A stretch of 33,483 nt of DNA, from positions 1 through 33,483 of the forward strand of contig CAMBPD010000008.1 of assembly GCA_945869405.1 (NCBI GenBank), in the 5' to 3' direction. The notes beneath the pieces were generated by a model. It was not told where the DNA came from and did no database searches. It saw nothing but the letters and a program-made list of their open reading frames with translations. The translations under genes and the position numbers were made by a program. Numbering within the stretch: position 1 is the stretch's first letter; every line of letters begins with the position of its first letter. Shown here piece after piece: positions 19,076-30,600 of this stretch. The DNA is from Chryseobacterium gleum. GTDB taxonomy: Bacteria > Bacteroidota > Bacteroidia > Flavobacteriales_D > Sanyastnellaceae.

Positions 19076-20380
19076 ATGCAACTAGTCATTATTATTCTTG
19101 TAGTAGCCATTGCCCTGATCTTGCTGTTTTTTCTTCTTCGAAAAAGGGAAACAATATTGCCCATGGTAGACAACAGTGCGATGGAGTTACTCGAACGACA
19201 ACTAGGCGTCGCACACGCAGATCTAGTCAAGGAGCAAAATCGTGTCGTAGATCTGACCTCTAAAATTGCGGTGGTTGAAACAGAATTAATCGGTGAGCGT
19301 CGCCGAGCAGAAGAGATGAAAAAAGAGGTGCAAGCAATGCAGACTCAGTTTACAGACAACTTCAAAAATCTCGCACAGAATATCCTCGATGAAAAATCGA
19401 AGCACATGCAAGAGCAGAGCGAGTCACAAATAAAGCTACTCTTGAATCCGATACAAACCAATCTGACGGAATTCGAGAAGCGAATCAAGGATGTATACCA
19501 CTTAGAAACGATCGAACGCAACAGCCTCAAGGAAGAAATTAAAAGGCTCAACGACAATAGCACCAAGCTTTCGGAAGACGCCTCAAACCTCACTCAAGCA
19601 CTAAAGTCTGATACCAAGGCTCAAGGCAATTGGGGTGAGCTAGTGTTGGAAAAAATTCTTGAAAGAAGTGGACTAACAGAGGGCGTCGAGTTCACAACTC
19701 AACACAGTACCAGCAACGCGCAAGAGAAAGTTATTCGCCCAGATGTTGTAGTCAATCTGCCAGGTGATAAGCACCTTATTATCGACAGTAAAGTGTCATT
19801 GACTGCCTATAGCGCGTGGGTCTCTGCATCAAGTGAACAAGAGCGGGAGGCTGCTGTAAAGGCACACTTGCAAAGCGTTCGAAGTCACGTGAAGTTGCTG
19901 GGCGATAAAAACTACCCTTCTGCGAAGGGATTGAATAGCCCTGATTTTGTAATCCTCTTTACTCCAATAGAGGCAGCCTTTGCCCTTGCCATACAGCAGG
20001 ATAAGGATCTCTATAGCGATGCATGGGAACTCAATATCATCATTGTCTCCCCAACTACATTGCTCGCTACACTGCGCACGGTGAGTAATATATGGATGCA
20101 GGAAAGACGCATCAGCAATGTGCAGGCAATAGCCGACGAGGGTGGGAAGTTGTATGATAAGTTCGTGGCATTTCTTGTAAACATGAAGGAAATGGGCGAT
20201 CGTTTGAAGGGCGCAACCAAGGCCTATGATGAGGCGATGAATAAGTTGGAAACGGGCAGGGGAAATATCATAGCCCGAACGCAGAAAATGAAGAAATTGG
20301 GCGCCAAGACAAGTAAGTCATTGGATAATGAAACAATTGAACAGGCTGAATACGATGACGATACAGACAATGAATCCTAG
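19076..20380 (+). CDS. rmuC: DNA recombination protein RmuC family
   Basis: N-terminal TM helix, long coiled coil, then GNWGELVLEKILERSGLTEGVEF...RPDVVVNLPGDKHLIIDSKVSLTAY, IEAAFALA, SPTTLLATLRTVSNIW. Confidence 0.94.
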   Translation: MQLVIIILVVAIALILLFFLLRKRETILPMVDNSAMELLERQLGVAHADLVKEQNRVVDLTSKIAVVETELIGERRRAEEMKKEVQAMQTQFTDNFKNLAQNILDEKSKHMQEQSESQIKLLLNPIQTNLTEFEKRIKDVYHLETIERNSLKEEIKRLNDNSTKLSEDASNLTQALKSDTKAQGNWGELVLEKILERSGLTEGVEFTTQHSTSNAQEKVIRPDVVVNLPGDKHLIIDSKVSLTAYSAWVSASSEQEREAAVKAHLQSVRSHVKLLGDKNYPSAKGLNSPDFVILFTPIEAAFALAIQQDKDLYSDAWELNIIIVSPTTLLATLRTVSNIWMQERRISNVQAIADEGGKLYDKFVAFLVNMKEMGDRLKGATKAYDEAMNKLETGRGNIIARTQKMKKLGAKTSKSLDNETIEQAEYDDDTDNES

Positions 20381-21641
20381 GAGTTATTTCTCGTTGGTAG
20401 TGTTGGTGCTTACAATACTTAGTTTGTGCGGCTGCAAATGGAACGCAATTGTTCCTACAGGGTCCTATCAGTATTTGTACGATTTGGAGAGCAGAGAATT
20501 GCATCCAGAGTATGTTGTTTACCATCACACCAATGACTCGAGCACAATTCATTTCCGAGTGTTTTCTGGTGAATTGTTGTACACACGTGTCGCGGCGAAT
20601 GCCCCGTTTGTTCTCAACCTGAACGTGAAAGCTACGGTCAGCAATTCGGATGGTCTCGCACAGGACACACTTTCGCTTATGCTGCACGAAGGCGCCAAAG
20701 ACAAGCAGGGTTGGCTTATTGGGTCGATGGTGGTGCCCATGAAGGAGGGACAGTGGAATTTGCTCATGGAGTTTACCGATGCGTCACGCAATCACACTCA
20801 ACCGACGTTTATTGTTTGTGATAAATCGTCCTCCTTCACGGCACAGAATTATTTGCTTTCGAAATTTGAAACTGGAGAGCCGGTTTTCGGCGGCTTTGTT
20901 TCACCGGGGCAAATGGTTGAGCTTTTTTCAGCGCGTAACACGAATTCTGAGGTGGTGCCATGGCTCGGTAAAATCGTTACCGAATTGAAACTTCCTCCGC
21001 CTCCATTCTCTTCCAACGATCCTGAACAACCCAGCATATTGGGCGCTCAGTCTATGCCTGTGAAAAGAGAAGAGTCGGGCAGTTTTGTTTTTGAGGTTAC
21101 GAGCGGGCTTTATTTCTTGTCTCACGATCCTTCTAGGCGCGCAGGTTGTGCTATCAAAACATCGAACACGCATTATCCTCTTGTAAAAGATATAAGCGCC
21201 TTAGAATGGCCCATTCGATTCATTACAACCAAAACAGAACACGAAGAGATTGTAAAGAACAATTACCCAAAGACCGTGATAGATAGGTTTTGGCTCGAGT
21301 GCGCAGGCACTAAGGAACATGCACGAGAGCTTATTAGAGTCTATTACAGAAGGGTGGAGGAGGCCAATTTTTATTTTTCAACCTACACAGAAGGATGGAG
21401 GACAGATAGAGGAATGATCCACTTATTGTTTGGTAATCCCAATCAAATTATTCGATCTTCTCAAGGAGAGGTTTGGAACTATGGTGAAGATAGTCAGGCG
21501 GCATTACTCTCCTTTACCTTTAGAAAAATGGACTCTCCTTTCACGAATAATCTGTACACCTTGGAGCGTGAATCGGGTTACAAGCCATACTGGGAACGTA
21601 TGGTGCAGACTTGGCGCAGTGGGAAAATTTACAGCGAGTAA
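20370..21641 (+). CDS. GWxTD domain-containing lipoprotein
   Basis: Signal/lipobox MNPRSYFSLVVLVLTILSLCGC; C-terminal YRRVEEANFYFSTYTEGWRTDRGMIHLLFGNPNQI...EVWNYG. Start overlaps the rmuC 3' end; alternative ATG at 20355. Confidence 0.88.
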   Translation: MNPRSYFSLVVLVLTILSLCGCKWNAIVPTGSYQYLYDLESRELHPEYVVYHHTNDSSTIHFRVFSGELLYTRVAANAPFVLNLNVKATVSNSDGLAQDTLSLMLHEGAKDKQGWLIGSMVVPMKEGQWNLLMEFTDASRNHTQPTFIVCDKSSSFTAQNYLLSKFETGEPVFGGFVSPGQMVELFSARNTNSEVVPWLGKIVTELKLPPPPFSSNDPEQPSILGAQSMPVKREESGSFVFEVTSGLYFLSHDPSRRAGCAIKTSNTHYPLVKDISALEWPIRFITTKTEHEEIVKNNYPKTVIDRFWLECAGTKEHARELIRVYYRRVEEANFYFSTYTEGWRTDRGMIHLLFGNPNQIIRSSQGEVWNYGEDSQAALLSFTFRKMDSPFTNNLYTLERESGYKPYWERMVQTWRSGKIYSE

Positions 21642-21651
21642 AGAAGAGCAT

Positions 21652-21686
21652 AAAAAAATGGCGAGGAACTTTCGTTACTCGCCATT
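21652..21686 (-). terminator. Rho-independent terminator of the PorE-like gene
   Basis: Minus strand: AATGGCGAG-TAACGAAAGTTC-CTCGCCATT followed by a T tract (A tract 21652-21658 on plus). Confidence 0.88.
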
Positions 21687-21707
21687 AAAACATTGAGTGT
21701 TTCTTTC

Positions 21708-23669
21708 TTATTTCTTCTTACCCGTGACGATAAACTCCGTGCGACGGTTATCCTCGTGAAGAGGCTCCTCGCAGAATATTCCGTCTGTGCAGTCATTCAA
21801 TAACTCACGTTCTCCATAGCCCTTCGATACAATAGTCGCTCTAGGCACGCCTTTCTTAACCATATAATCTGTAACCGCTTTCGCTCGCTTCGATGAAAGA
21901 TCATCGTTGTATTCAAAGCTTCCACGGCAATCGGTATGGCTGCGAAGTTCAAATTTCAAGTTGTTATTCTCACGGAATAGTTTCACCAAATTATCCAAGT
22001 ATGGTGTTGCATCATTCCGAATATCCCACTTGTTATAGTCCCAGTGAATATCAGGTAAATCATAAATTCCCTTGGCTTTAACCTTGCTGTTATCTTTCTT
22101 TCCGCCACTTGCCCCGTTAGCATCGGTTACATACAACTCGGCCATCTCAATCATTTTATTGATTGGATCTCCGTTGCCACGGGTGTCAAAATTTTCGGTT
22201 TGGTTGAAATACCCTTCCAATTCGTTAATCATTTGGTAGTCTTTACCCTTCATCAACTCAGCGGTTAACTTACCATTACCATCTGTGATGTACATCTGTT
22301 CTGTTCCATCCGTTAGGTTCTTCAATGTAATTTTGGCTCCACCTAGGGGAAGCTTGCTATCTCTGCCCGACACCAAAACATTGAACGTTACCTTAGAGTC
22401 GTCTTCAATGAAGCTGAAAATGCGGTCGCTGCCATATCGATCACTCGAAAAGTAGCCAGTTTTGTTGTCTGCGTTCCAGGCTATGCTGAAATCATCATAA
22501 GAGCTATTTAGAGGATAACTTAGGTGAACAGGTCTTTCCCAAATACCGTTACGGTTGGCAGAGGTCATCAAATCATAGCCTCCTATGCTTTCGATTATAT
22601 CGCTTGAATAGTAAAGCTCGTCATCGCGTCGTAGAGTAGGGAAAATTTCATTTCCTGCTGAGTTTACATTGCCGCCCAAATTCATTGGAGTACCCCAAAC
22701 GTTGTCACTCATTTTAACAACCCAAATATCCATGCCTCCAAAACCTCCAGGCATATCACTAGAAAAATAGAGTGTCTTTCCATCAGACGCAAAAGCAGGG
22801 TGAGCAAACATATTCTTATTATCGCTGAAAGGCAGAATCGTAGCCTTTTCCCATGTACCATCCGCTGCCTTACGACTTGTATACAATTGAGTAGTACTCA
22901 CCTTATTCTCGTTTCCAGCCAAACTACCCGACTCAAGCGTGTAGCTGCGTGTGAACACCATCGTGTTTCCTGTCGGAGAAACAGAAGCGACAGCATCGTG
23001 ATAGTTACTATTGATTCCAGATATTTCTTGCGGCTGGCTCCAAGAAGCACCCTCACGTTTTGTAAAGTATAAATTGGTGTAGGACATTTTGGTGTATGGA
23101 TCGAGTTCTCCAGTTCCAGATGGACTTGTGATCAATAACCCTCCGTTGAATAGACTAGGGGCATAAACGGGACCCGCAGTTGGTATATTCATTGGTTCGA
23201 CAATGTAGCTCATTGAGTCTGATTTCAAACGAGCGATATTCTTACAGCTAGCCAGTAATTGCTTCGCATAGGCATTGGATGCATCACGGCTTGTGATTCC
23301 CTCCAAAATGGCTTTAGCATCGAGGTAACGCTCCTTCGCCATGAGGGCGCGTGCATAGCTTACTCGATCCTTGTCTGTGTTATCAGTGTAGGTAGAGGTG
23401 ATCTCAAAATTAGCTAATGCATTGTTGTAATCATTCACCTTCATATAACTATCCGCAAGTTTGCGACGCGCATCAGCCTCATCTTTCTTGGCTATTCCTT
23501 TACCTAGGTAATAAATAGCGTCGTTGTATTGCAAATTGTCGTAAGCATCCTTGCCTGCTTTAGTATACAAACTTGCGCAACTGCCTAGCATAAGACTGGC
23601 TAGTAAAAGAGCAGTAACGCTTTGTAGTATTGAATTCTTTTTCATGATCTTCGTTTTGTTGATGTTCAC
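21708..23669 (-). CDS. PorE-like OmpA-family lipoprotein (TPR - PD40/WD40-like propeller - regulatory beta domain - OmpA)
   Basis: Lipobox LMLGSC; TPR-like repeats; HPAFASDGKTLYFSSDMPGGFGGMDIW propeller motifs; GGAKITLKNLTDG carboxypeptidase-regulatory-like segment; OmpA motif LRSHTDCRGSFEYNDDLSSKRAKAVTDYMVKKGV. Possible start at 23645 (MKKNSILQ). Confidence 0.88.
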   Translation of the reverse strand: MNINKTKIMKKNSILQSVTALLLASLMLGSCASLYTKAGKDAYDNLQYNDAIYYLGKGIAKKDEADARRKLADSYMKVNDYNNALANFEITSTYTDNTDKDRVSYARALMAKERYLDAKAILEGITSRDASNAYAKQLLASCKNIARLKSDSMSYIVEPMNIPTAGPVYAPSLFNGGLLITSPSGTGELDPYTKMSYTNLYFTKREGASWSQPQEISGINSNYHDAVASVSPTGNTMVFTRSYTLESGSLAGNENKVSTTQLYTSRKAADGTWEKATILPFSDNKNMFAHPAFASDGKTLYFSSDMPGGFGGMDIWVVKMSDNVWGTPMNLGGNVNSAGNEIFPTLRRDDELYYSSDIIESIGGYDLMTSANRNGIWERPVHLSYPLNSSYDDFSIAWNADNKTGYFSSDRYGSDRIFSFIEDDSKVTFNVLVSGRDSKLPLGGAKITLKNLTDGTEQMYITDGNGKLTAELMKGKDYQMINELEGYFNQTENFDTRGNGDPINKMIEMAELYVTDANGASGGKKDNSKVKAKGIYDLPDIHWDYNKWDIRNDATPYLDNLVKLFRENNNLKFELRSHTDCRGSFEYNDDLSSKRAKAVTDYMVKKGVPRATIVSKGYGERELLNDCTDGIFCEEPLHEDNRRTEFIVTGKKK

Positions 23670-23681
23670 TTTCAGTTTGTT

Positions 23682-24602
23682 TTAGAAGTAACGAGGTGAA
23701 CGTGTTTTCACCAAAGCTGCTTTGCCCAAATCGTATCCAAGCATCACCTCATGAGAGTTGCTGCTGTAGTTGGAAATAGAACTCAGCGTGTAGTCGAAGG
23801 CATAACCGATGCGTAATTGAGTATTGACATTCCACTCGAGCATCGTTACTAAGGCATCGCCTGTGCGATAGCCCGCACCAAACCAAAACTTATTCATGAA
23901 TAAAACATTGCAGTTAAGGTCTACGCTCACAGGTGCATCTCCTTGAACCTTCACCAAAATGCTTGGTTTTACAGCCAGTTCAGGTATAGGAGTAAAGACC
24001 ATTCCCGTGTTGATGTAAATGTGGTTCTTGTAAAAACTATTTACGCCTGTTGTTGTGTAGCTGATTTTATCGTCTATTGAGAGTAACGACGGAATGGCAA
24101 GCCCGGCGAAGAAATTACTTTGGTAGTAATACAAACCAGCACCAACTCGTGGAATCATTGTGCCATTGATGTTGTTGGCATACACTGGATCTTCCACATC
24201 TTTGATTATGGCGTCTGTAAGTTGGGCTGTGTAACGAGACATTCCCAAGCGTAAACCAAAGCTTAGCTTTCCTTTGCCCATGTTTACGTGCGTGGCTCCG
24301 TTGGCATTTATATCGAGCACATTGGTTATTCCTAACGCATCATTGCTCACATTGAAGCCAAGACCTGCTTTGCCACCCATGATCTGGCCGTCAGCGCTCA
24401 AAAATTGTGTGCGAGGGGCATTGTCAAATTTCACCCATTGACTGCGATGTAGCAAACTAGTGCTCCAGTAGTCGTGCGTGCCAGCGTATGCCGGGTTCAA
24501 TACCATGCTGTTGAACATGTATTGACTAATCATAAGCTCCTGCTGGGCTGTGAGGCTAACGGCAGAAATTACGATGGCTATGAGGATAATATATTTTTTC
24601 AT
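23682..24602 (-). CDS. type IX secretion system membrane protein, PorP/SprF family
   Basis: Signal peptide then QQELMISQYMFNSMVLNPAYAGTHDYWSTSLLHRSQWVKFDNAPRTQFLSADGQIMGGKAGLGFNVSNDALG, the characteristic PorP/SprF N-terminus. Confidence 0.95.
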   Translation of the reverse strand: MKKYIILIAIVISAVSLTAQQELMISQYMFNSMVLNPAYAGTHDYWSTSLLHRSQWVKFDNAPRTQFLSADGQIMGGKAGLGFNVSNDALGITNVLDINANGATHVNMGKGKLSFGLRLGMSRYTAQLTDAIIKDVEDPVYANNINGTMIPRVGAGLYYYQSNFFAGLAIPSLLSIDDKISYTTTGVNSFYKNHIYINTGMVFTPIPELAVKPSILVKVQGDAPVSVDLNCNVLFMNKFWFGAGYRTGDALVTMLEWNVNTQLRIGYAFDYTLSSISNYSSNSHEVMLGYDLGKAALVKTRSPRYF

Positions 24603-24641
24603 AGTGTTGTTGTCTTTATTGAATTCTTGTTACCGTTCGTA

Positions 24642-27600
24642 TTAGTTTCTACGGAGGTCAACGTACGTATTGAATTTCGCACCACATCCTTCGAATATCA
24701 CAAAGTAGGTACCGTCAGAGAGGGTGTTGCCATCCATATCTTGACCAAACCATTCGTTTAAGTAACTGTCTTTTTCATAAACAAGATTACCCCAACGGTT
24801 GAAAACCTTGAATTGATTGTCCGGACAGTCTTGAACACCATCAATAACATAGGTGTCGTTGAAGCTGTCTCCATTCGGAGATAGAGCCGTATACAACTTC
24901 AAAGCATCTGGATCTGTTAATGTGATAACCGTGTCTACCGAACAACCGTTGGCGTCCACAATTTGTAACGTGTAATCACCAGCAACTAATCCAGTTGGAT
25001 TATTCTCATCTGTTTCAATCGTGTTTGGCGTCCAATTATAAATGTAGTCTGGCGTTCCTTCCTCTGCATCCACGAGGATAGATCCGTTAGAGCCCCCCGG
25101 GCTAGATATGTTGTATACGTTGGTGGCGATGCTGTACTCACTCAACGTGATAGTAACGCTTAATGCCAATGGTGATGCAATAACAATGGTCGCTGTAGTG
25201 TCACATCCTGAAGCATCCGATACGAAAACTTCATAAGAGCCAGTTGGAAGATTTGAAATCAATGATTCAATTCCAATAACGTTCTCATTGCTATCTGTCC
25301 ATGAATATGTGAACTCAGGTGTTCCACCATTTGTGAGCACACTTGCAGCGCCCGTGCTGTCGCCAGCACAAAGAGCGTTAGTTATATCCAAAGTGACCAA
25401 TAATCCTGTGGATTGTTGAATGTTGAAGCTCAGCGAATCAGAACATCCAAGTGCGTCAGTTACAACGATAGTGTAGAGATCCGCACACAAATTGCTCAAA
25501 TCTTCTGTTTGCTCTCCATTGGCCCACTGGTAAGTGAATCCTGCAGAACCACCACCCACCGATACATCAATACTACCATTGCAGCCACCGCAACTCGCAT
25601 CTGTATCTATACCGTTAATGGCAAATGGTGCATCCGGAACTTGCACATTCACTTCATTTGTTGCAGATGGGCAGTCATTTGCATCAGTTACGATAACACT
25701 TAGGTCGCCGCTACTGATAACATTCACGCAATCGAGGTTTCCACCATTGCTCCAATCCAAGGTTAGTGGGGCAGTGCCTCCGGTAACAACCGCGCATGCA
25801 CTGGCAGTGCCTAAAGCACAATCACCGGTTACAACGATTTCGACACTTAACAAACCTGGATCAACTATGGTTATAGTTTCCTCATGTGAACATCCGCTGT
25901 CAATGTCATCAATACTGATGATATAATCTCCAGCGCAAAGCTCAGTAAGCACAGTCTCTGAGGAACTAAAACCATTCGGACCTGACCACACAATTAGTGC
26001 GTTGGAACCTACATTGTTTATGGTAGCGTTGATAGATCCGTCGCATGGAACTACACCTGTGCAACTGATGGCTTCAACAATTGCGTCCACTGTAATCGCA
26101 GGAGGAGCGACTAATGTGAATGTAATTGGAAACTGGCAGAAGTTAGCGTCTATTACGACAACATCGTAGACACCAGGACCCAAATCAATCTGATCCTCTG
26201 AACCATCAATGACATTGTTGCCTTGCCATTCGAAGGTGTAGGGTGCAACACCACCTGATACTGTGAGGTCTATGAAGCCATCCGTGCTATTGAAACAAGC
26301 AAGGTTGAATTCAGTGCTGAATTGCGACATTGTATCTGAGACAGAAAGGGGCAACTCCGGTTCAGTGAGAATAACACAACTTTGTGCTGAACAGGCATCG
26401 CCATCAATAATGTTCAAACAATAGATTCCTGCCGCAAGTGAACTAGGGTCTTCAGAAAGTGAAATGATCGTTCCTGATGCATCTGTCCAAGAAATATCGT
26501 ATGGCGCTGTGCCTCCAGAAATAGTTGCGTTTACAGAGCCTGTTGAATCGCCCGAGCATTGAATTGAATACTGTTGGCCTTCTTCCTGAATAAGGATCTC
26601 TGTGAGAACGATTAATTCATCAGGACTGTTTATAGTGATCGTGCTTGAACTCTCACAACCGTTGGCATCAATAATCACTAGGTCATGTGTTCCTCTGCAT
26701 ATACTGTCTATCACACCAGGAATAACGATTGATAATTCTATACCATCCACAAGCACTGTGAAAGGCGCTTCACCGCCTTCTACCGATACAGATGCTGTTC
26801 CATCACAAGTAGCGAAGCAACTGGCATCAGTGGTTGATTCAACGGTTGTTTCCGGAGTGGATACATCCATGATTTCGTAGTCGAATGTCTCCTGACAGCC
26901 ATTCGAATCGGTAATGGTTAAAGTGAAAGCTCCTGCTGACAGACCGCAGAGTGTAGCCGCATTTGGCTCGTTAGCACCAATGTTGCCGGTCCATTCATAT
27001 GCGATGAATGTACTGCTTCCTCCTTGAATGTTGGGGGTAATACAACCCTCATCGCTTGCGCAAGTAATGTTCTGAATTATTGCGGGTGATTGTATTGAAT
27101 CGGGTGCAATCAAGTCTAAGCAAGTGGTTGCTAAACATCCATTGGCATCAGTAACATTTATACCATAGGAACCACCAGGTAGGTTAGTTGCATTAGGAGC
27201 GTTAGGGTCGTTGCCGTAGAGTGAAGGGTCAATCTCTGAGCAGTCGTTAATCCAATCGTATTGGTAGTCGAAAGGTGCAAATGCTATCGGGTCAGGGGTA
27301 CCACCAGATACGAACACAGATATGGCTCCGTCATTCGAATTGTGGCAACTCAGATTATAGCCACCTTCAAATTGTGAGGTAACAACAGTAAGTTCCATTA
27401 CTAGAGGTGCATCTAAGGTGAACTCAGAAAGTATGTTACATCCTGTTACTAAGTCAGTAATACTCACAGTGAAGTCACATGCAGGTAAGTTGTTTACGTC
27501 TTGTGTGGTAGCACCAAAGAAGAAACACGCAGGCTGTGGAATCCATTGATAGTTGTAACTACCACTGCCACCAAGTACGTTGATGTCTATACTTCCGTTG

Positions 27601-30600
27601 TTTTGACCAAAGCAAGTCGGATCAATTTGATTTACTACTTGTACACTGATAGACTCTGCCGCCGGAACGGTAAAGAAAAGTGTTTCCTCACAGTCTCCGT
27701 TGCTAATTAATACTGAGTAATCGCCCGGGCAAAGACCCGATACATCTTGTGTGGTTGGTGCTGGTCCATTGAATGGACCGCTCCAAGTGTAAGTGAAGTT
27801 GCCTTCGACCGGGTTGCCACCACCGCCGCCGCCACCGCCGCCGCTTCCACCGGTAGTTTCCACCTGGAAGATTGAGGCGGATGCTGCAGAGCACGAGTTG
27901 TCGTTGATGGGGGAATTGAATCCAATAGGCGTAGAATAGCTTGAAGTTGTCGTAGCACCTGCGCCATCTGTATCCGAGAATGTCAATGTAGCGTCGGTTA
28001 GAGAACCAAAGTCGAGGCTTACGCAGTCATAAATTTGAACAGCCCATCCCGGTTGGTTCGCGTCACAGCCATACAATGGTGACCAATCGATCGCGGTGCC
28101 ATTAGAATAAGCACCGTAGTTACCCGAAAGTGGAGTAGCTGCAGCGCATACACTAAAGGCATCCGTGTTTGAATTGGTGAAGCAAAGACTGTTGATGTTG
28201 TTGCCGCTATTGCACGGTGCACTTGAGTTTTGAGACAACAAAATGTCTGGGCTGCCGCAGCTTGGCGGACCAACTAGGTGAAATGCCAAGTCGGATACAT
28301 ATGTGTGCAAGGCAGTAAAGCAAATTTGAATCGTTGAATTCGGGGAGAGTGGAAATGGCGTGACTCCACCACCACCACTGCCATCGGTGAGTGTGATATC
28401 GATTGAACCGTCGCACAACTCAGGGCATGTTTCGCCTGTAACGTCACCGGTAGCAACGAACGCATCATTTTGTCCAATATTCGCGCTGGTCGAATCCGCA
28501 CAACCTTGCGCATCGGTAACGATGAGTAGGTAATCACCAGAATCAAGGTTAGTGATATCTGCAGTAGAACAAGGCGCGCAGCTAGGGCCTGTCCAAACAT
28601 AGTTATAGGGCTCCCCTTGTCCACCCGAAGTTGATGTAACCGTAATAGCACCTAGAGAAGCTGTAGGGCTTCCGCAAGGGTTGTTTTGAACATCGATTAC
28701 CACATCAATTTCAGGAACGCATGTAAGTGTTACCTCTTCTGTAATCTCGCAATCATTAGAGTCTGTAACTCTCAACGAATAAGATCCGCATGCTACGTCA
28801 GAAAGGTCTTCCAAATCAGAAAAAATAGCGCCTGTTGCATTATTGGTCCACTCGAATGTGTATGGAGTTGTGCCTGCACTCGACGTGACATTCACAAATC
28901 CATCTGTGCTGTTTGGACAGCTAACACTAAAGCCTCCGGGGTATAAAGAAACCTCGTCAATGATTACCTGCAATGGATCGATTGGATCGTTGATTACAAT
29001 CGTAACACTACCTGCGCTGTTACAACCGTTTTGATCTGTTACACTTACGTCGTAAGTCCCGCTGCCCAAATTAGTAGCTACTGGACCGATTACAGTTGCG
29101 CTATGGCTCCACGAATAGGTGTAAGGTGCACAACCTCCTGTTGATGCAACACTGGCTTCACCCGTCTCTACTCCTGTGCACTGCAAATCAACTGAGCCCA
29201 CTACTTCGATTAAAACTACTGACGGCTCTGTCAATGTGTATGAGTTACTGTATTCACATCCCGTTGCGTCAGTTAGCGTCAATTCATACGTGCCCGCGCA
29301 GAGAGCGGAAATACCCTCGGTTGAGGAATTGTATCCTTCCGGACCTGTCCAAGCGAAATTGTAAGGAGCTTGACCGCCGCTTATATCAAGGCTAATTGAG
29401 CCATCACAAGATCCAAAACATGAAATTTGGTTACATGTGAAATCTGAAAGGGTTGAAATTGCAGTTAATTCATTCGTCTGAATTACACTCGTGCAAGCAG
29501 TATCTAAGCAACCTGTTGCATCTGTAAGGGTAAGGCAGTATTCACCAATAATTAACCCAGTCAAACTATCCGCATTACTTGTAAAACCATTTGGTCCTGT
29601 CCAGTTGTAGGTGCTCGGAGCAATGGCGTTTTCAATGGTTACTGATATAGTGCCATTCGTTCCATTAGCACAAAATACGGGTGTTGATGTCAATTCGATC
29701 TGAATAGATGATGGGAGCAATTCGACTAGGGTACATGCACTGTTGACGCATCCTGCTGCATCTGTAACAGTTAAGCAATATTCTCCACCATCAACATTGA
29801 TAAGGCTATCATTGCTGCTGACAAAACCATTCGGGCCTGTCCAACTATAAGTGTATGGTTCTATGGCATCCCTTATGTCGGAAGTAACAATGCCATTGCC
29901 AGCTCCTTGGCAGCTCGCTGGGCTTGCGGTAAGTTCAACAGCGATGCTTGAAACGTTGATGGTAATTTCATCTGTTCCGCTACACGCTCCAACTGATGCA
30001 TTAAGGCTGTAGGTTGTAGCTTGCGTTGGGCAAACTTCAGCAGTCAAGCTTTCACCATTAGTCACATTTGAAGACCATTCGAATGTCGTGCTGGGAAGGT
30101 TTGGAACAACACCTGTAAGTGTGACGCAATTGCCAATGCAGCTATTTGTTGAATCCGCTGTTAGTTGCACATCCAGAAAATCGTTGATGTAAAAATTAAT
30201 GCTGTCAGAAGCGCCGTTTTCCAAACACAATGGATTAGCGAGATAAATAGTAATGTACTCTTGGCCTTCAGGCAAGTTGTCGTCCGTTGCTGTGATATTA
30301 AAGGTCACAGAAGATTGATTCGGTGGAATAATAACAGCGTTTTGCGCAAATGGAATTCCATTGCCGATAGTTGGTGTGTAATCAACTCCATTCGTTGCTG
30401 AACCTCCGACCCAATAAAGAACTTCTGTGGGCTGATCATCTACAATTTGGCGTGTGAACGTGATGCTTCCATCAGAGCAGCCTTCAACCATATACTCTAA
30501 TCCGTTCGAAGTAGCAGTAGATACTAACACTGGATTTGACTCAATAGATTGAATGAAAACTCCAGAGTCGTATACGTGGTCGGTGCCGTCGGCAATAACC

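Noticed and set aside
27703-28651. Several minus-strand ORFs rich in Trp/Arg/Ala (e.g. RWKRRRWRRRWWQPGRR) and 28274..28651
   Set aside because: Out-of-frame readings of the glycine-codon repeat and adjacent adhesin sequence.
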